Shown here: piece by piece, positions 52,569 through 64,000 of the stretch | Position numbering within the stretch: the first letter of the stretch is position 1 | How the letters are laid out: each line of letters opens with the position of its first letter | Translations under genes and position numbers: made by a program | Source: Nonomuraea wenchangensis | GTDB taxonomy: Bacteria > Actinomycetota > Actinomycetes > Streptosporangiales > Streptosporangiaceae | Reading direction: 5' to 3' | DNA length: 64,000 nt | NCBI RefSeq assembly: GCF_900111685.1 | Contig: NZ_FOHX01000006.1 | Span: 434,001-498,000, forward strand | Notes under the pieces: model-generated | Seen by the model: the letters and a program-made list of their open reading frames with translations, nothing else | Databases searched by the model: none | What the model was told of the DNA's origin: nothing

Positions 52569-54845
52569 ATGGACGTGGACATCTGGGCCTGGGTCGGCGA
52601 CACCCAGCAGCAGCTTTCCGAGGCGGGCAACGTTGGCCTCGCCATGGCGCTGGGAGACCTTCCCGCACAGGCCTATGAGGGCCGATACCCGCAGCTCGAC
52701 GTCATGGCCCCCGCCATCGCGCAGCAGGCCGAGACCCTTGAGCTGCCCTGGCTTGAGTTCTACGCCCGCTACTGGCACCTCGTCGGCCGCATCGGCGACC
52801 GCGCCCAGGGCGCGGTCGCGCTCGACGACGCGCGGCAACTGCTGGCGTTCGCCCAGCGCGAAGACGTACGCGAGTGCCCGTCCGCCCCTGCGGCGGTCGA
52901 GGCCCTCGCCATCGCCCTGGCCAACACCGACGGCCCCGGCTACGCCACCGAGCGCCTGGAGACGCTGGGCGCCCACCTGGAGGCCCTGAGCCCCGAGCGG
53001 CCCGCCTTCACCGGCCTCGTCACCCAATACGTCGCCGCGCTGATCGACGCCGGCAAGGCGGACGAGGCCGTCACCTACGCCGAGTCCGCCGCCGAGCGGC
53101 TGCGCACCGCCGGCCGCGCGCCGAGCTGGGAGCTCGGCGCCGAGCACGCCCGCGCGCTGCTGGCCGCCGGCCGCGCCGAGGCCGCGCTCGACGCCCTGCA
53201 GGCCGCCTCCGACCACCAGCCCGACGACCCGGTGGCCAAGGACCACCGCGACGGCGTGCGCCGCGCGCTGATCCTCGCCACGCTCGGCCGCGTCGCCGAG
53301 GCCGTCGACGCGCTGCCCGACCTCGACGTGGTCGGCGAGCACCCGCGCGTGTTCGTCGAGTGGTCGCGCGCGGTCGCCCAGCTGGCGAGCTCCGCGCAGA
53401 TCACCAACACCTGGCAGCTCGGCCGGGTGCTGCGCCAGTGGATCGACTACTTCGGCATGATGGGCGGCTACCGCGCCCGGGTCGAGCTCGCGCTGATCGC
53501 CGGCGACCTCGCCGTCGCCCGCCAGGGCGTCTGGCAGGCCAGGCTGCTGGCCGACGTCGCCGAGTCCGGCACCGCCGAGCTGCGCGCGAGCGAGGGCCTG
53601 GCCGAGCGCATCGCCGCGCTACGGGCCGCCGCCGACGCGACCGCCGAGCACGAGGCCCCCGGCCCGCTGGAGGAGCGGGTGGGCCTGTTCGACGCGGCCG
53701 ACGGCTTCAACGCCGACCCCGAGAAGTGGGTGGGCTGGCTGGCGCCGCTGTCCGGCGACGACCTCGAGGCGACCCGGCGCCACACCACCACGCTGGGCTT
53801 CCTCGGCTACCCCGCCGCCGGCGCCGACATCTACTGGAAGACCCTCGTCGACACCGGCAGGATCGGCGAGGCCGACGCCGAGGACGTCGCCTACCTCACC
53901 ACCCTGCTCATCGAGGCCCGCCAGGACGAGCGGCTGGAGCAGATGGCCGCGCTGCTGCCGCACGCCGCGCAGCAGGTCGCCCTCGCCCGCCTGCACAGCG
54001 CGCGCGAGCGCTGGCCGGAGGCGCTCGACGCCGCCGAGCACGCCGTCGCGGCCGGGGCCGGCATCGACGCCCGCCGCCTGCTGTCCGGCGCCGCCCAGCA
54101 GCTCGACCAGAACGCCAGGGCCGCCCAGGTGCTGGTGGAGGTCATCGACGAGCTGGCCGACGAGGACGTCTGGCGCATGATCGTCATGGCCACCTCCGCC
54201 GAGGACTGGGAGATCGTCCGCAAGGGCGCCGCCAAGATCGGCATGCCGGTCAAGTCCAAGGAGGGCCCGATCGAGGAGGAGATGGGCCTCATCCGGGTCA
54301 TCCTCCCCGCGCCCGACGGCGGCCAGCGCCAGGTCCTGTCGATCCGCACCGGCCCCGCCACCGCCCGGCTGGCCCTGCCGCAGCCCCGCGGCATGGACTA
54401 CAACGCCGGCGACCTGGTCGTCTTCGACCCGCAACTGCTGGAGCCGGTGCCCGACGACCCGCAGGAGCAGCAGAACTTCGTGCCGCCGTTCGCGGCCGTA
54501 CGCATCCTGCGGCCCGGCGGCTACACCAGCTACTTCTTCGACGGCGCCGCCCCGAGCGAGTCCGACTGGGCCGAGTTCACCGAGGTCATGGCCGAGCGCG
54601 GCTGGCCGATGTGGGTCTACAGCGACGAGAACTACAAGGTCACCCACCCCACCTCGGGCGAGCCGCTGCCGGGCGTGTTCGGCTGGGTCGCGGTGCCGCC
54701 GGACGTCAGCCCGCAGGAGGTCGACGCGCTGCTCGACGACGCCACCGAGCGCTGGGTGCACCCGCTGGCCTGGCTCGACCTCGCCCGCGAGATCGACGTC
54801 GAGGTCGGGCGGCACGAGCGCATCGTCAAGGAATACGGCCTGTAG
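52569..54845 (+). CDS. Large TPR-like repeat protein
   Basis: A 758-residue soluble protein. Residues 1-560 are helix pairs of TPR type (AALIDAGKADEAVTYAESAA, GRAEAALDALQAASDHQPDD, ERWPEALDAAEHAVAAGAG). The last 200 residues form a separate alpha/beta domain (PAPDGGQRQVLSIRTGPATA, SYFFDGAAPSESDWAEF) of unknown kind. I set the start at the ATG at 52569; a TTG at 52533 would add 12 residues. It begins 19 bp after the SCO6745-like gene, so they may be one operon. No partner can be named. Confidence 0.8.
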   Translation: MDVDIWAWVGDTQQQLSEAGNVGLAMALGDLPAQAYEGRYPQLDVMAPAIAQQAETLELPWLEFYARYWHLVGRIGDRAQGAVALDDARQLLAFAQREDVRECPSAPAAVEALAIALANTDGPGYATERLETLGAHLEALSPERPAFTGLVTQYVAALIDAGKADEAVTYAESAAERLRTAGRAPSWELGAEHARALLAAGRAEAALDALQAASDHQPDDPVAKDHRDGVRRALILATLGRVAEAVDALPDLDVVGEHPRVFVEWSRAVAQLASSAQITNTWQLGRVLRQWIDYFGMMGGYRARVELALIAGDLAVARQGVWQARLLADVAESGTAELRASEGLAERIAALRAAADATAEHEAPGPLEERVGLFDAADGFNADPEKWVGWLAPLSGDDLEATRRHTTTLGFLGYPAAGADIYWKTLVDTGRIGEADAEDVAYLTTLLIEARQDERLEQMAALLPHAAQQVALARLHSARERWPEALDAAEHAVAAGAGIDARRLLSGAAQQLDQNARAAQVLVEVIDELADEDVWRMIVMATSAEDWEIVRKGAAKIGMPVKSKEGPIEEEMGLIRVILPAPDGGQRQVLSIRTGPATARLALPQPRGMDYNAGDLVVFDPQLLEPVPDDPQEQQNFVPPFAAVRILRPGGYTSYFFDGAAPSESDWAEFTEVMAERGWPMWVYSDENYKVTHPTSGEPLPGVFGWVAVPPDVSPQEVDALLDDATERWVHPLAWLDLAREIDVEVGRHERIVKEYGL

Positions 54846-54881
54846 GAGAAGTTCGGACCAGGTCCGAGAAGGGCGGCGCGG

Positions 54882-55640
54882 GTGCTGGAGCGGTTCCGTC
54901 TGGACGGGAAGGTGGCGATCGTCACCGGAGCCTCGTCCGGGCTAGGGGTGGCCTTCGCCCGCGGGCTGGCCGAGGCGGGCGCCGACGTCGTGATCGGCGC
55001 CCGGCGCGCCGACCGCCTGGAGAAGACACGGCGGCTGGTCGAGGAGACCGGCCGCCGGTGCCTGGCGGTGCCCGCCGACGTGGCGAGGCCCGAGGACTGC
55101 GACGCGCTCGCCGCCGCCGCGGTCGAGGGCTTCGGCGGCGTCGACGTGCTGATCAACAACGCCGGGCTCGGCACCGCCGTCCCCGCACTGAAGGAGACGC
55201 CCGCGGAGTTCCGCCAGGTGGTCGAGGTCAACCTGATGGGCGCCTACTGGATGGCGCAGGCGTGCGCGCGGGTGATGCGGCCGGGCTCGTCGATCGTCAA
55301 CGTCGGCAGCGTGCTGGCCGAGACCACCGCCGGGCTGCCGCAGGCCGCCTACACCGCCTCCAAGGCGGCGCTGGCCGGGCTGACCCGCGACCTCGCGCAG
55401 CAGTGGACGGGGCGGCGCGGCATCCGGGTCAACTGCCTGGAGCCGGGGTTCTTCGCCTCGGAGATGACCGACCAATACCGGCCGGGCTACCTGGAGCAGA
55501 TGGTGGACACCCGGGTGGTCATGCGGCGGCCGGGCGATCCCGCCGAGCTGGTGGCCGCCGCCGTGTTCCTGGCGAGCGAGGCGTCCTCCTACGTCACCGG
55601 CGTCGTCCTCCCGGTGGACGGCGGCTTCCTGCTCACCTAG
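54882..55640 (+). CDS. Short-chain dehydrogenase/reductase
   Basis: A 252-residue classical SDR: TGASSGLG cofactor loop, NNAG, catalytic Ser in NVGSV and YTASK, and the ETTAGLPQAA substrate loop. ARRADRL after the second strand suggests NADP(H) preference. Substrate unknown. Starts at GTG 54882, 36 bp after the TPR-like gene. Confidence 0.92.
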   Translation: MLERFRLDGKVAIVTGASSGLGVAFARGLAEAGADVVIGARRADRLEKTRRLVEETGRRCLAVPADVARPEDCDALAAAAVEGFGGVDVLINNAGLGTAVPALKETPAEFRQVVEVNLMGAYWMAQACARVMRPGSSIVNVGSVLAETTAGLPQAAYTASKAALAGLTRDLAQQWTGRRGIRVNCLEPGFFASEMTDQYRPGYLEQMVDTRVVMRRPGDPAELVAAAVFLASEASSYVTGVVLPVDGGFLLT

Positions 55641-55643
55641 AGG

Positions 55644-56021
55644 TCAGACGCTCACCTTCAGCTGGTGGACCCGCTGCTTCGACAGCCCCATCAGGCGCGC
55701 CGTGTCCGGCTCCGACCAGTGACTGGTCAGCGTCTTCGCGGCCTCGACGGCCAGTTCCGCGGCTCGTCTCGCGTGCGTCTCGGCCAGTTCCTTCTGGCGG
55801 TGATACGCCGCCACCACGCCCGCCACTTCCTCCGGGAGATCGAAGGTGAACTCGACGGCGGGGGTGTTCTCGGGCCAGGCCCATGCGTGAATCTCCGACA
55901 GGTCGCGCTCCAGCTGGGACAGGGAGCTCGCCACACCGACGCCCTCCACCTCGCCGGAAGGGCAGCGCGACACCCACCGTCCGTTCTCATAGGTGACGAC
56001 ATAGGTGATGATGCCTCTCAT
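55644..56021 (-). CDS. HicB-like antitoxin
   Basis: A 125-residue protein with an N-terminal HicB-like fold (GIITYVVTYENGRWVSRCPS, LSQLERDLSEIHAWAW) and a C-terminal DNA-binding-like helix pair (DTARLMGLSKQRVHQLKV). AAAGGA lies at good spacing from the ATG at 56021, and not from the GTG at 56027. Its ATG overlaps (ATGA) the stop of the C-terminal frame of the toxin remnant upstream, which is the usual coupling of toxin and antitoxin. Expected to bind the palindrome at 56274 with the toxin. Confidence 0.8.
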   Translation of the reverse strand: MRGIITYVVTYENGRWVSRCPSGEVEGVGVASSLSQLERDLSEIHAWAWPENTPAVEFTFDLPEEVAGVVAAYHRQKELAETHARRAAELAVEAAKTLTSHWSEPDTARLMGLSKQRVHQLKVSV

Positions 56022-56256
56022 CGGCACATCCTTTCTGTGACCGCCTCCAGGCGTTTCATGGCTTCCCGGAAGGGTTCGGGATCGCGATCAGGGTGGCAGG
56101 GATCATGGCAGGAACCGAGATGACGCCGTTCCTATGACACGTAGTGCGCACATGTCCCCCCTGAGGTGTACAGCCAGTCGCAGTAGCACCCGCGGCGGCC
56201 ACTGTCGCCGCCACCTCAGCGAGCTGACGCAAGTGCGGAGGTAGTTCCTCGGTCAT
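56018..56256 (-). pseudogene. HicA-like toxin, frameshifted
   Basis: From ATG 56256 the frame gives a HicA-like N-terminus (GCTPQGGHVRTTCHRNGVIS, with the Gly-Gly-His of the dsRBD-like active site) and then runs to a false end at 56056. A second frame gives HPDRDPEPFREAMKRLEAVT and ends with TGA overlapping the antitoxin ATG. The two fit one another as one 75- to 79-residue toxin. The break lies in a local duplication, 56086-56100 and 56101-56112; one lost base in the C-run of the first copy would restore VPATPDRDPE. So the toxin seems inactivated while the antitoxin is intact. Confidence 0.65.
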
Positions 56257-56267
56257 GACCCGAGGGT

Positions 56268-56292
56268 AATTTACTAGGAGCCAGCCTCCTAG
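56268..56292 (-). promoter_or_regulatory. Palindromic operator and -10 of toxin-antitoxin pair
   Basis: A perfect palindrome (CTAGGAG 56274-56280, CTCCTAG 56286-56292) touches a TAAATT -10 on the minus strand (56273 to 56268). TAGGAG recurs at 56298. This is the usual form of an autoregulatory toxin-antitoxin operator. Confidence 0.6.
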
Positions 56293-56315
56293 CTGAATAG
56301 GAGAATCGCCACGGC

Positions 56316-57305
56316 TCACTCGGGGAGCAGGTCGTGTTGGGCGGCGAGGACGCCGGCGTGGAAGCGGGTGCGGGCGCCGAGGCGTTCGCAGAGCACCTGG
56401 ACGCGGCGCTGCACCGTGCGCGGGCTGAGGCCGAGCTGGCGGGCGATGGCGTCGTCCTTCATGCCGCCGGCGAGCAGGGCGAGCACCTCGGCGTCGGGGA
56501 CCCGGGGCCGGCCCTCGGGCTGGAGGCGGTCCTCCGTCAGGCGCAGCGGCACGGCGGCCCGCCACAGCGTCTCGAAGAGCCCGACCAGGGCGTCCAGCAG
56601 CGCCGACGGGTGCACGACGAGCGCGCTCCCGACGGCCAGGTCCTCCTCGGAGGCCAGCGGCAGGATGGCGACGCGCGCGTCGGCGACGGCGAGCTTGACC
56701 GGCACCTGGCCGAGCCGGGCCTGCTCGCCGTCGGCGACGGCGCGGCGGGCATGGGCGAGCATGCCGGGCTGCTCGAAGGCGAGCGGGCTGTAGATACCGC
56801 GTACGACGGGCGCGCCCCTGCGGGCGGCGCGGCGCGCGTTCTGGTGGCCGTCGCCGACGTCCACCGCGTACGGCGGGCGCACCAGGACCAGCAGCTCCCG
56901 GGTGGCGTCGCGTTCGAGCTGGAGGTAGCGGCGGGCGACGGCGTCGTGCCCGGTGACCACCTCCAGCACCTCCTCCGGCTGCGGCCCGCCGCGCCCGGCG
57001 GCCTCGGTGGCCAGCAGCGCGGCGGCGGCGCGGCTGTGGGTCAGCTCCTCCTGGCGGCGGGCGGCGAGGATGTCGACGGCGATGTCCGGCGGGGTGGCGA
57101 CGAGCCGGAGCGGCCGGCCGGCGACGCGGGAGGTGAGCCCGAGGTCCTCCAGCCGGGGCAGCAGGCGGCGGATGGCGGCGGCCGAGGAGCCGGTCTCGGC
57201 GGCCAGTTCGGCGAGGGTCGCGGGCCCGTGCCGGAGCAGCGCGCGGTAGGCCGTCTCCTCGGCGACGGTGACCCCCAGCCCTTCCAGTAAGCGCCGCTGT
57301 GCCAT
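56316..57305 (-). CDS. TrmB/LuxR-type transcriptional regulator
   Basis: A 329-residue protein with an N-terminal TrmB-like winged helix (ETAYRALLRHGPATLAELAA, SSAAAIRRLLPRLEDLGL), a central sugar/effector-like domain and a C-terminal LuxR helix-turn-helix (ALLAGGMKDDAIARQLGLSP, RTVQRRVQVLCERLGA). This double-HTH architecture occurs in actinomycetes. AGGAAGG precedes the ATG. It diverges from the dmg-sox operon, so I infer that it controls it. Confidence 0.88.
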   Translation of the reverse strand: MAQRRLLEGLGVTVAEETAYRALLRHGPATLAELAAETGSSAAAIRRLLPRLEDLGLTSRVAGRPLRLVATPPDIAVDILAARRQEELTHSRAAAALLATEAAGRGGPQPEEVLEVVTGHDAVARRYLQLERDATRELLVLVRPPYAVDVGDGHQNARRAARRGAPVVRGIYSPLAFEQPGMLAHARRAVADGEQARLGQVPVKLAVADARVAILPLASEEDLAVGSALVVHPSALLDALVGLFETLWRAAVPLRLTEDRLQPEGRPRVPDAEVLALLAGGMKDDAIARQLGLSPRTVQRRVQVLCERLGARTRFHAGVLAAQHDLLPE

Positions 57306-57384
57306 GCCGACCTTCCTGACATGCCATGATCCATGACGAGCGTACGGCGGGCCGGCTCCCGTGGTCCACAGGCCGGGGAAGGTC

Positions 57385-57440
57385 TTGTTCCGGGGGCGGG
57401 CGGGCCTTTATGGTCGTTGCGTAGTCCGGTGCGTGTTGCG
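57385..57440 (+). promoter_or_regulatory. Candidate promoter and GTTGCG repeats of dmg-sox operon
   Basis: TTGTTC (57385-57390) and TATGGT (57409-57414) spaced 18 bp form a possible promoter. GTTGCG occurs at 57416-57421 and 57435-57440 just after the expected start of transcription, and may be an operator. GGAGG precedes the ATG at 57465. Confidence 0.45.
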
Positions 57441-57446
57441 CATTAA

Positions 57447-61071
<3,625 letters not shown>

Positions 61072-61072
<1 letters not shown>

Positions 61073-61305
61073 TGCTGCTCATCCCCTGCCCCTTCTGCGG
61101 CCCGCGCGACGAGACCGAGTTCCGCTACGGCGGCCAGGCCGGCATCGCCTACCCGGACGGCGAGACCACGGACGGCGAGTGGGCCGCGTACGTCTTCATG
61201 CGCGACAACCCCAAAGGCTGGTTCCACGAGCGCTGGTTCCACGCGCACGGCTGCCGCACCTGGTTCACCGTCGAACGGCACACGGTCACGCAGGAGATCC
61301 GATGA
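61072..61305 (+). CDS. soxD: Sarcosine oxidase delta subunit
   Basis: A 77-residue zinc protein: IPCPFCGPRDETEF and the HAHGCRTWFTVER end give the zinc ligands. It overlaps soxB by one base and soxA by 4. Too small to stand alone; certain from context. Confidence 0.95.
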
Positions 61306-64000
61306 GATTCACCTTCGACGGCCACGCCTACCGGGGCGAGCCGGGTGACACGCTGGCCGCCGCGCTGCTGCGCAACGGGGTGCGCGTGGTCGGCCGCAGC
61401 GTGGAGCTGGGCCGCCCGCGCGGCGTCTTCACCGCCGGCCCCGAGGAGCCGAACGCGCTGGTCCGCGTGGGCCCCGACCCCATGCTCGCGGCCACCACGG
61501 TCGAGCTGTACGACGGGCTGGAGGCGTGGAGCCTGCGCGGCAAGGGCCGCGTCGACCCGGACGCGCGGGACGAGCGCCGCTGCGACAAGGGCTACCTGCA
61601 CTGCGACGTGCTCGTGGTCGGCGGCGGCCCGGCCGGGCTGGCGGCCACGGTGGCCGCCGGGCGGGCGGGCGCTCGGGTGATCCTGCTGGACGACCAGCCT
61701 CGGCTCGGCGGCGACCTGCTGAACAGCCGGGTCACGCTGGACGGCCGGCCCGCCCTGGAGTGGGTGGACGGCCTGGAGCTGCCCGCCCGCGTGCTGACCA
61801 GGACCACCGCCGTCGGCTACTACGACCACAACTACGTGGTGGCCGTGGAGCAGCGGCCACACGGCGAGCGGCTGTGGCACATCAGGGCGCGGCGGGTGGT
61901 GCTGGCGACGGGCGCGCACGAACGCTCGCTCGCCTTCCCCGGCAACGACCGGCCCGGGGTGATGCTGGCCTCTGCCGCCCGCGCGTACGCCAACCGCTAC
62001 GGCGTGCGGCCCGGACGGCGGGCGGTGGTGTTCGCCTGCGCGGACTCCGGCTACGAGGCCGCCCGCGACCTGGCGGACGCCGGGGTGGAGGTGCTGGCGA
62101 TCGTGGACCCGCGGCCCGATCCGCCGCCGGTGGAGGGGGTGGAGGTGCTGGCCGGGCAGGTCGTCACGGGCACCTCCGGCGACGCCGACGGCGTGCTGAA
62201 CGGCGTACGGGCAGGTGACCGGGACTTCGCGTGCGACCTGCTGGCCGTCGCGGGCGGCTGGAACCCGGCGGTGCAGCTGTTCAGCCAGTCCCAGGGCCGG
62301 CTCCGCTACGACGAGGAGCTGCTGGCCTTCGTGCCGGGCACGTCCGCGCAGGCCGAGCGGTCGGCCGGAGCCTGCCGCGGGCTCTACGGCACGAGCGAGG
62401 CCATCGCCGACGGCTACGCGGCCGGGGCCGAGGCGGCCGGGCAGTCCGGGCTTTCCGGGCACGGGCCGCGCGTCCCCGAGGACGACCGGCGGCCCCCGCG
62501 CCCGCCGGCGGCCGTCTGGTCCGTGACCGGTCCTTCATCGGAGCCCGCCTTCGCCGACCTGCACCGGGACGTGACCGTGGCCGACCTGGCGCGGGCCACC
62601 GGGGCCGGGCTGCGTTCCGTGGAGCACGTCAAGCGTTACACGACCGCGGGCACCGGCGCCGACCAGGGCAAGACCTCGGGCGCGGTGGTCGTGGGCGTGA
62701 TGGCCGCCCTGCTGGGCGCGCAGCCGGGGCAGGTGGGGACGACGACGTTCCGGCCGCCGTACACGCCGGTGTCCTTCGCCACGCTGGCCGGGCGCGACCG
62801 CGGCGAGCTGTCCGACCCGGTCAGGACCACGGCCATGCACGACGCGCACGTCGCGCGCGGGGCCGTGTTCGAGGACGTCGGCCAGTGGAAGCGCCCCTGG
62901 TACTTCCCGCGCGCGGGCGAGACGATGGCGGCGGCCGTGCGGCGCGAGTGCGAGGCCGCGCGCACCGGCGTCGCCGCCATGGACGCCTCCACGCTCGGCA
63001 AGATCGACATCCGGGGCGCGGACGCGGGCGCCTTCCTCGACCGGATCTACACGAACGTCTACTCCACGCTGCCCGTCGGCGCCTGCCGCTACGGGCTGAT
63101 GTGCGGCGCGGACGGCATGGTGTTCGACGACGGCACGACGACCCGGCTGGCCGAGACGCACTATTTCATGACCACGACGACCGGCAACGCCGCCACCGTG
63201 CTCGACTGGCTGGAGGAGTGGCACCAGACCGAGTGGCCGGAGCTGGAGGTGTCGTTCACCTCGGTGACCGACCATTGGGCCACGGTCGCGGTGGCCGGGC
63301 CGCGGGCCCGCGAGGTGATCGCCGCCGTCGCGCCCGGCGCGGTGGACCTGGCGTTCATGCGCTACGCGGAGACCGACGTGCTCGGGATGCCGGGGCGGGT
63401 GTTCAGGATCAGCTTCTCGGGCGAGCTGGCATACGAGGTGAACGTGCCCTGGCGGCACGGCCGCGCGCTGTGGGAGGCGGTGCTCGACCTGGGCGCGGTG
63501 CCGTACGGGACCGAGACCATGCACGTGCTGCGCGCCGAGAAGGGCTTCGCCATCGTCGGCCAGGACACCGACGGCACCGTGACGCCGCAGGACCTCGGCA
63601 TGTCGTGGATCGTCTCCTCCCGCAAGCCCGACTTCGTCGGCAAACGCTCCCACGCCCGCCCGGACACCGCCCGCGCCGGCCGTAAGCGCCTGGTCGGCCT
63701 GCTGCCCGACGATCCGGCGGCGCTCGTCCCCGAGGGCGCGCAGCTCACCTCCGGCGAGGGGACGCCGGCGCTGGGGCACGTCACCTCCGGCTACGCGAGC
63801 GCGGCGCTCGGCCGCTCCTTCGCGCTCGCCCTGGTCAGGGAGGCCGAGCCGGGCGACCGGCTCACCGCCGTGTGCGGCGGCGAGGCCCATCCGGTCACCG
63901 TCTGCTCCCCCGTCTTCCTCGATCCGGGCAACGACCGCCGCGACGGCCTGCCGCTGACCGTGGAGGTGGGCCCCTACCAGGGGGAGCCGTGGCCCGCCGA
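61302..64000 (+). CDS. soxA: Sarcosine oxidase alpha subunit, 3' end beyond window
   Basis: The frame runs open from the ATG at 61302 to the window edge (899 codons). It has the N-terminal 2Fe-2S-like fold (YRGEPGDTLAAALLRNGVRV), an NAD-binding part (CDVLVVGGGPAGLAATVAAG), the linker YTTAGTGADQGKTSG, and a C-terminal GcvT folate domain (AAMDASTLGKIDIRG, FSGELAYEVNVP). The usual length is about 940 to 970 residues, so little is missing. soxG should follow just outside. Confidence 0.95.
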   Translation, partial: MRFTFDGHAYRGEPGDTLAAALLRNGVRVVGRSVELGRPRGVFTAGPEEPNALVRVGPDPMLAATTVELYDGLEAWSLRGKGRVDPDARDERRCDKGYLHCDVLVVGGGPAGLAATVAAGRAGARVILLDDQPRLGGDLLNSRVTLDGRPALEWVDGLELPARVLTRTTAVGYYDHNYVVAVEQRPHGERLWHIRARRVVLATGAHERSLAFPGNDRPGVMLASAARAYANRYGVRPGRRAVVFACADSGYEAARDLADAGVEVLAIVDPRPDPPPVEGVEVLAGQVVTGTSGDADGVLNGVRAGDRDFACDLLAVAGGWNPAVQLFSQSQGRLRYDEELLAFVPGTSAQAERSAGACRGLYGTSEAIADGYAAGAEAAGQSGLSGHGPRVPEDDRRPPRPPAAVWSVTGPSSEPAFADLHRDVTVADLARATGAGLRSVEHVKRYTTAGTGADQGKTSGAVVVGVMAALLGAQPGQVGTTTFRPPYTPVSFATLAGRDRGELSDPVRTTAMHDAHVARGAVFEDVGQWKRPWYFPRAGETMAAAVRRECEAARTGVAAMDASTLGKIDIRGADAGAFLDRIYTNVYSTLPVGACRYGLMCGADGMVFDDGTTTRLAETHYFMTTTTGNAATVLDWLEEWHQTEWPELEVSFTSVTDHWATVAVAGPRAREVIAAVAPGAVDLAFMRYAETDVLGMPGRVFRISFSGELAYEVNVPWRHGRALWEAVLDLGAVPYGTETMHVLRAEKGFAIVGQDTDGTVTPQDLGMSWIVSSRKPDFVGKRSHARPDTARAGRKRLVGLLPDDPAALVPEGAQLTSGEGTPALGHVTSGYASAALGRSFALALVREAEPGDRLTAVCGGEAHPVTVCSPVFLDPGNDRRDGLPLTVEVGPYQGEPWPA

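Overview
The window is chromosomal DNA of a very GC-rich Gram-positive actinobacterium. The signs are GTG, TTG and ATG starts, dense 4-bp start/stop overlaps, many apparently leaderless promoters, and actinomycete families such as RNase Z, HflX, DUF2277, a SCO6745-like protein and heterotetrameric sarcosine oxidase. The lepA, rpsT, holA, comEC, comEA, degV series and the dioxygenase-like/miaA/dapF series are those of filamentous actinomycetes. Streptosporangiaceae (Nonomuraea or Streptosporangium type) is my best guess, as inference. I see no rRNA, tRNA, CRISPR array, phage or intact insertion sequence.

Layout. 1-7.6 kb: a MOSC protein, then a cell-wall locus (ddl, murF, Asp/Glu racemase, a VanY-like D,D-carboxypeptidase) beside a two-component system and a lipoprotein. 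The ddl operon and the regulator operon carry the same 62-bp promoter module with three 11-bp-spaced TGAC repeats, so the locus looks like a self-contained cell-wall regulon. 7.7-11.2 kb: an ABC exporter pair, an acetyltransferase and a broken thioesterase. 11.2-35 kb: housekeeping backbone (lepA, rpsT, holA, comEC, comEA, degV, hutI, hflX), split between rpsT and holA by a four-gene FtsX-type ABC exporter and a secreted nuclease.

35-42.3 kb: a glyoxylate/glycolate operon (aceB, glcD, glcE, glcF, iclR) whose promoter overlaps two IclR-type palindromes, followed by a second IclR gene and a DUF2277 gene. 42.3-47 kb: small secreted proteins and a second two-component system with a PepSY target; 11-bp-period repeats stand at two promoters there. 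47-55.6 kb: a PEP-mutase/isocitrate-lyase superfamily enzyme, RNase Z, an O6-alkylguanine methyltransferase, miaA, dapF, a SCO6745-like protein, a large repeat protein and a short-chain dehydrogenase.

55.6-64 kb: a HicB-like antitoxin with a frameshifted HicA-like toxin behind a palindromic operator, then a TrmB/LuxR-type regulator divergent from a dimethylglycine/sarcosine oxidation operon (dmg, soxB, soxD, soxA) that runs off the window. That operon turns dimethylglycine and sarcosine into glycine and folate-bound one-carbon units. The aceB-glcDEF operon handles glyoxylate and glycolate, so the two may meet at the glycine/glyoxylate node.

The most notable points are the duplicated response-regulator module at the ddl/murF locus, the second set of 11-bp repeats at the 43-kb system, the twin IclR operators before aceB, the broken toxin with intact antitoxin, and an AbrB-like domain fused to an ABC ATPase.
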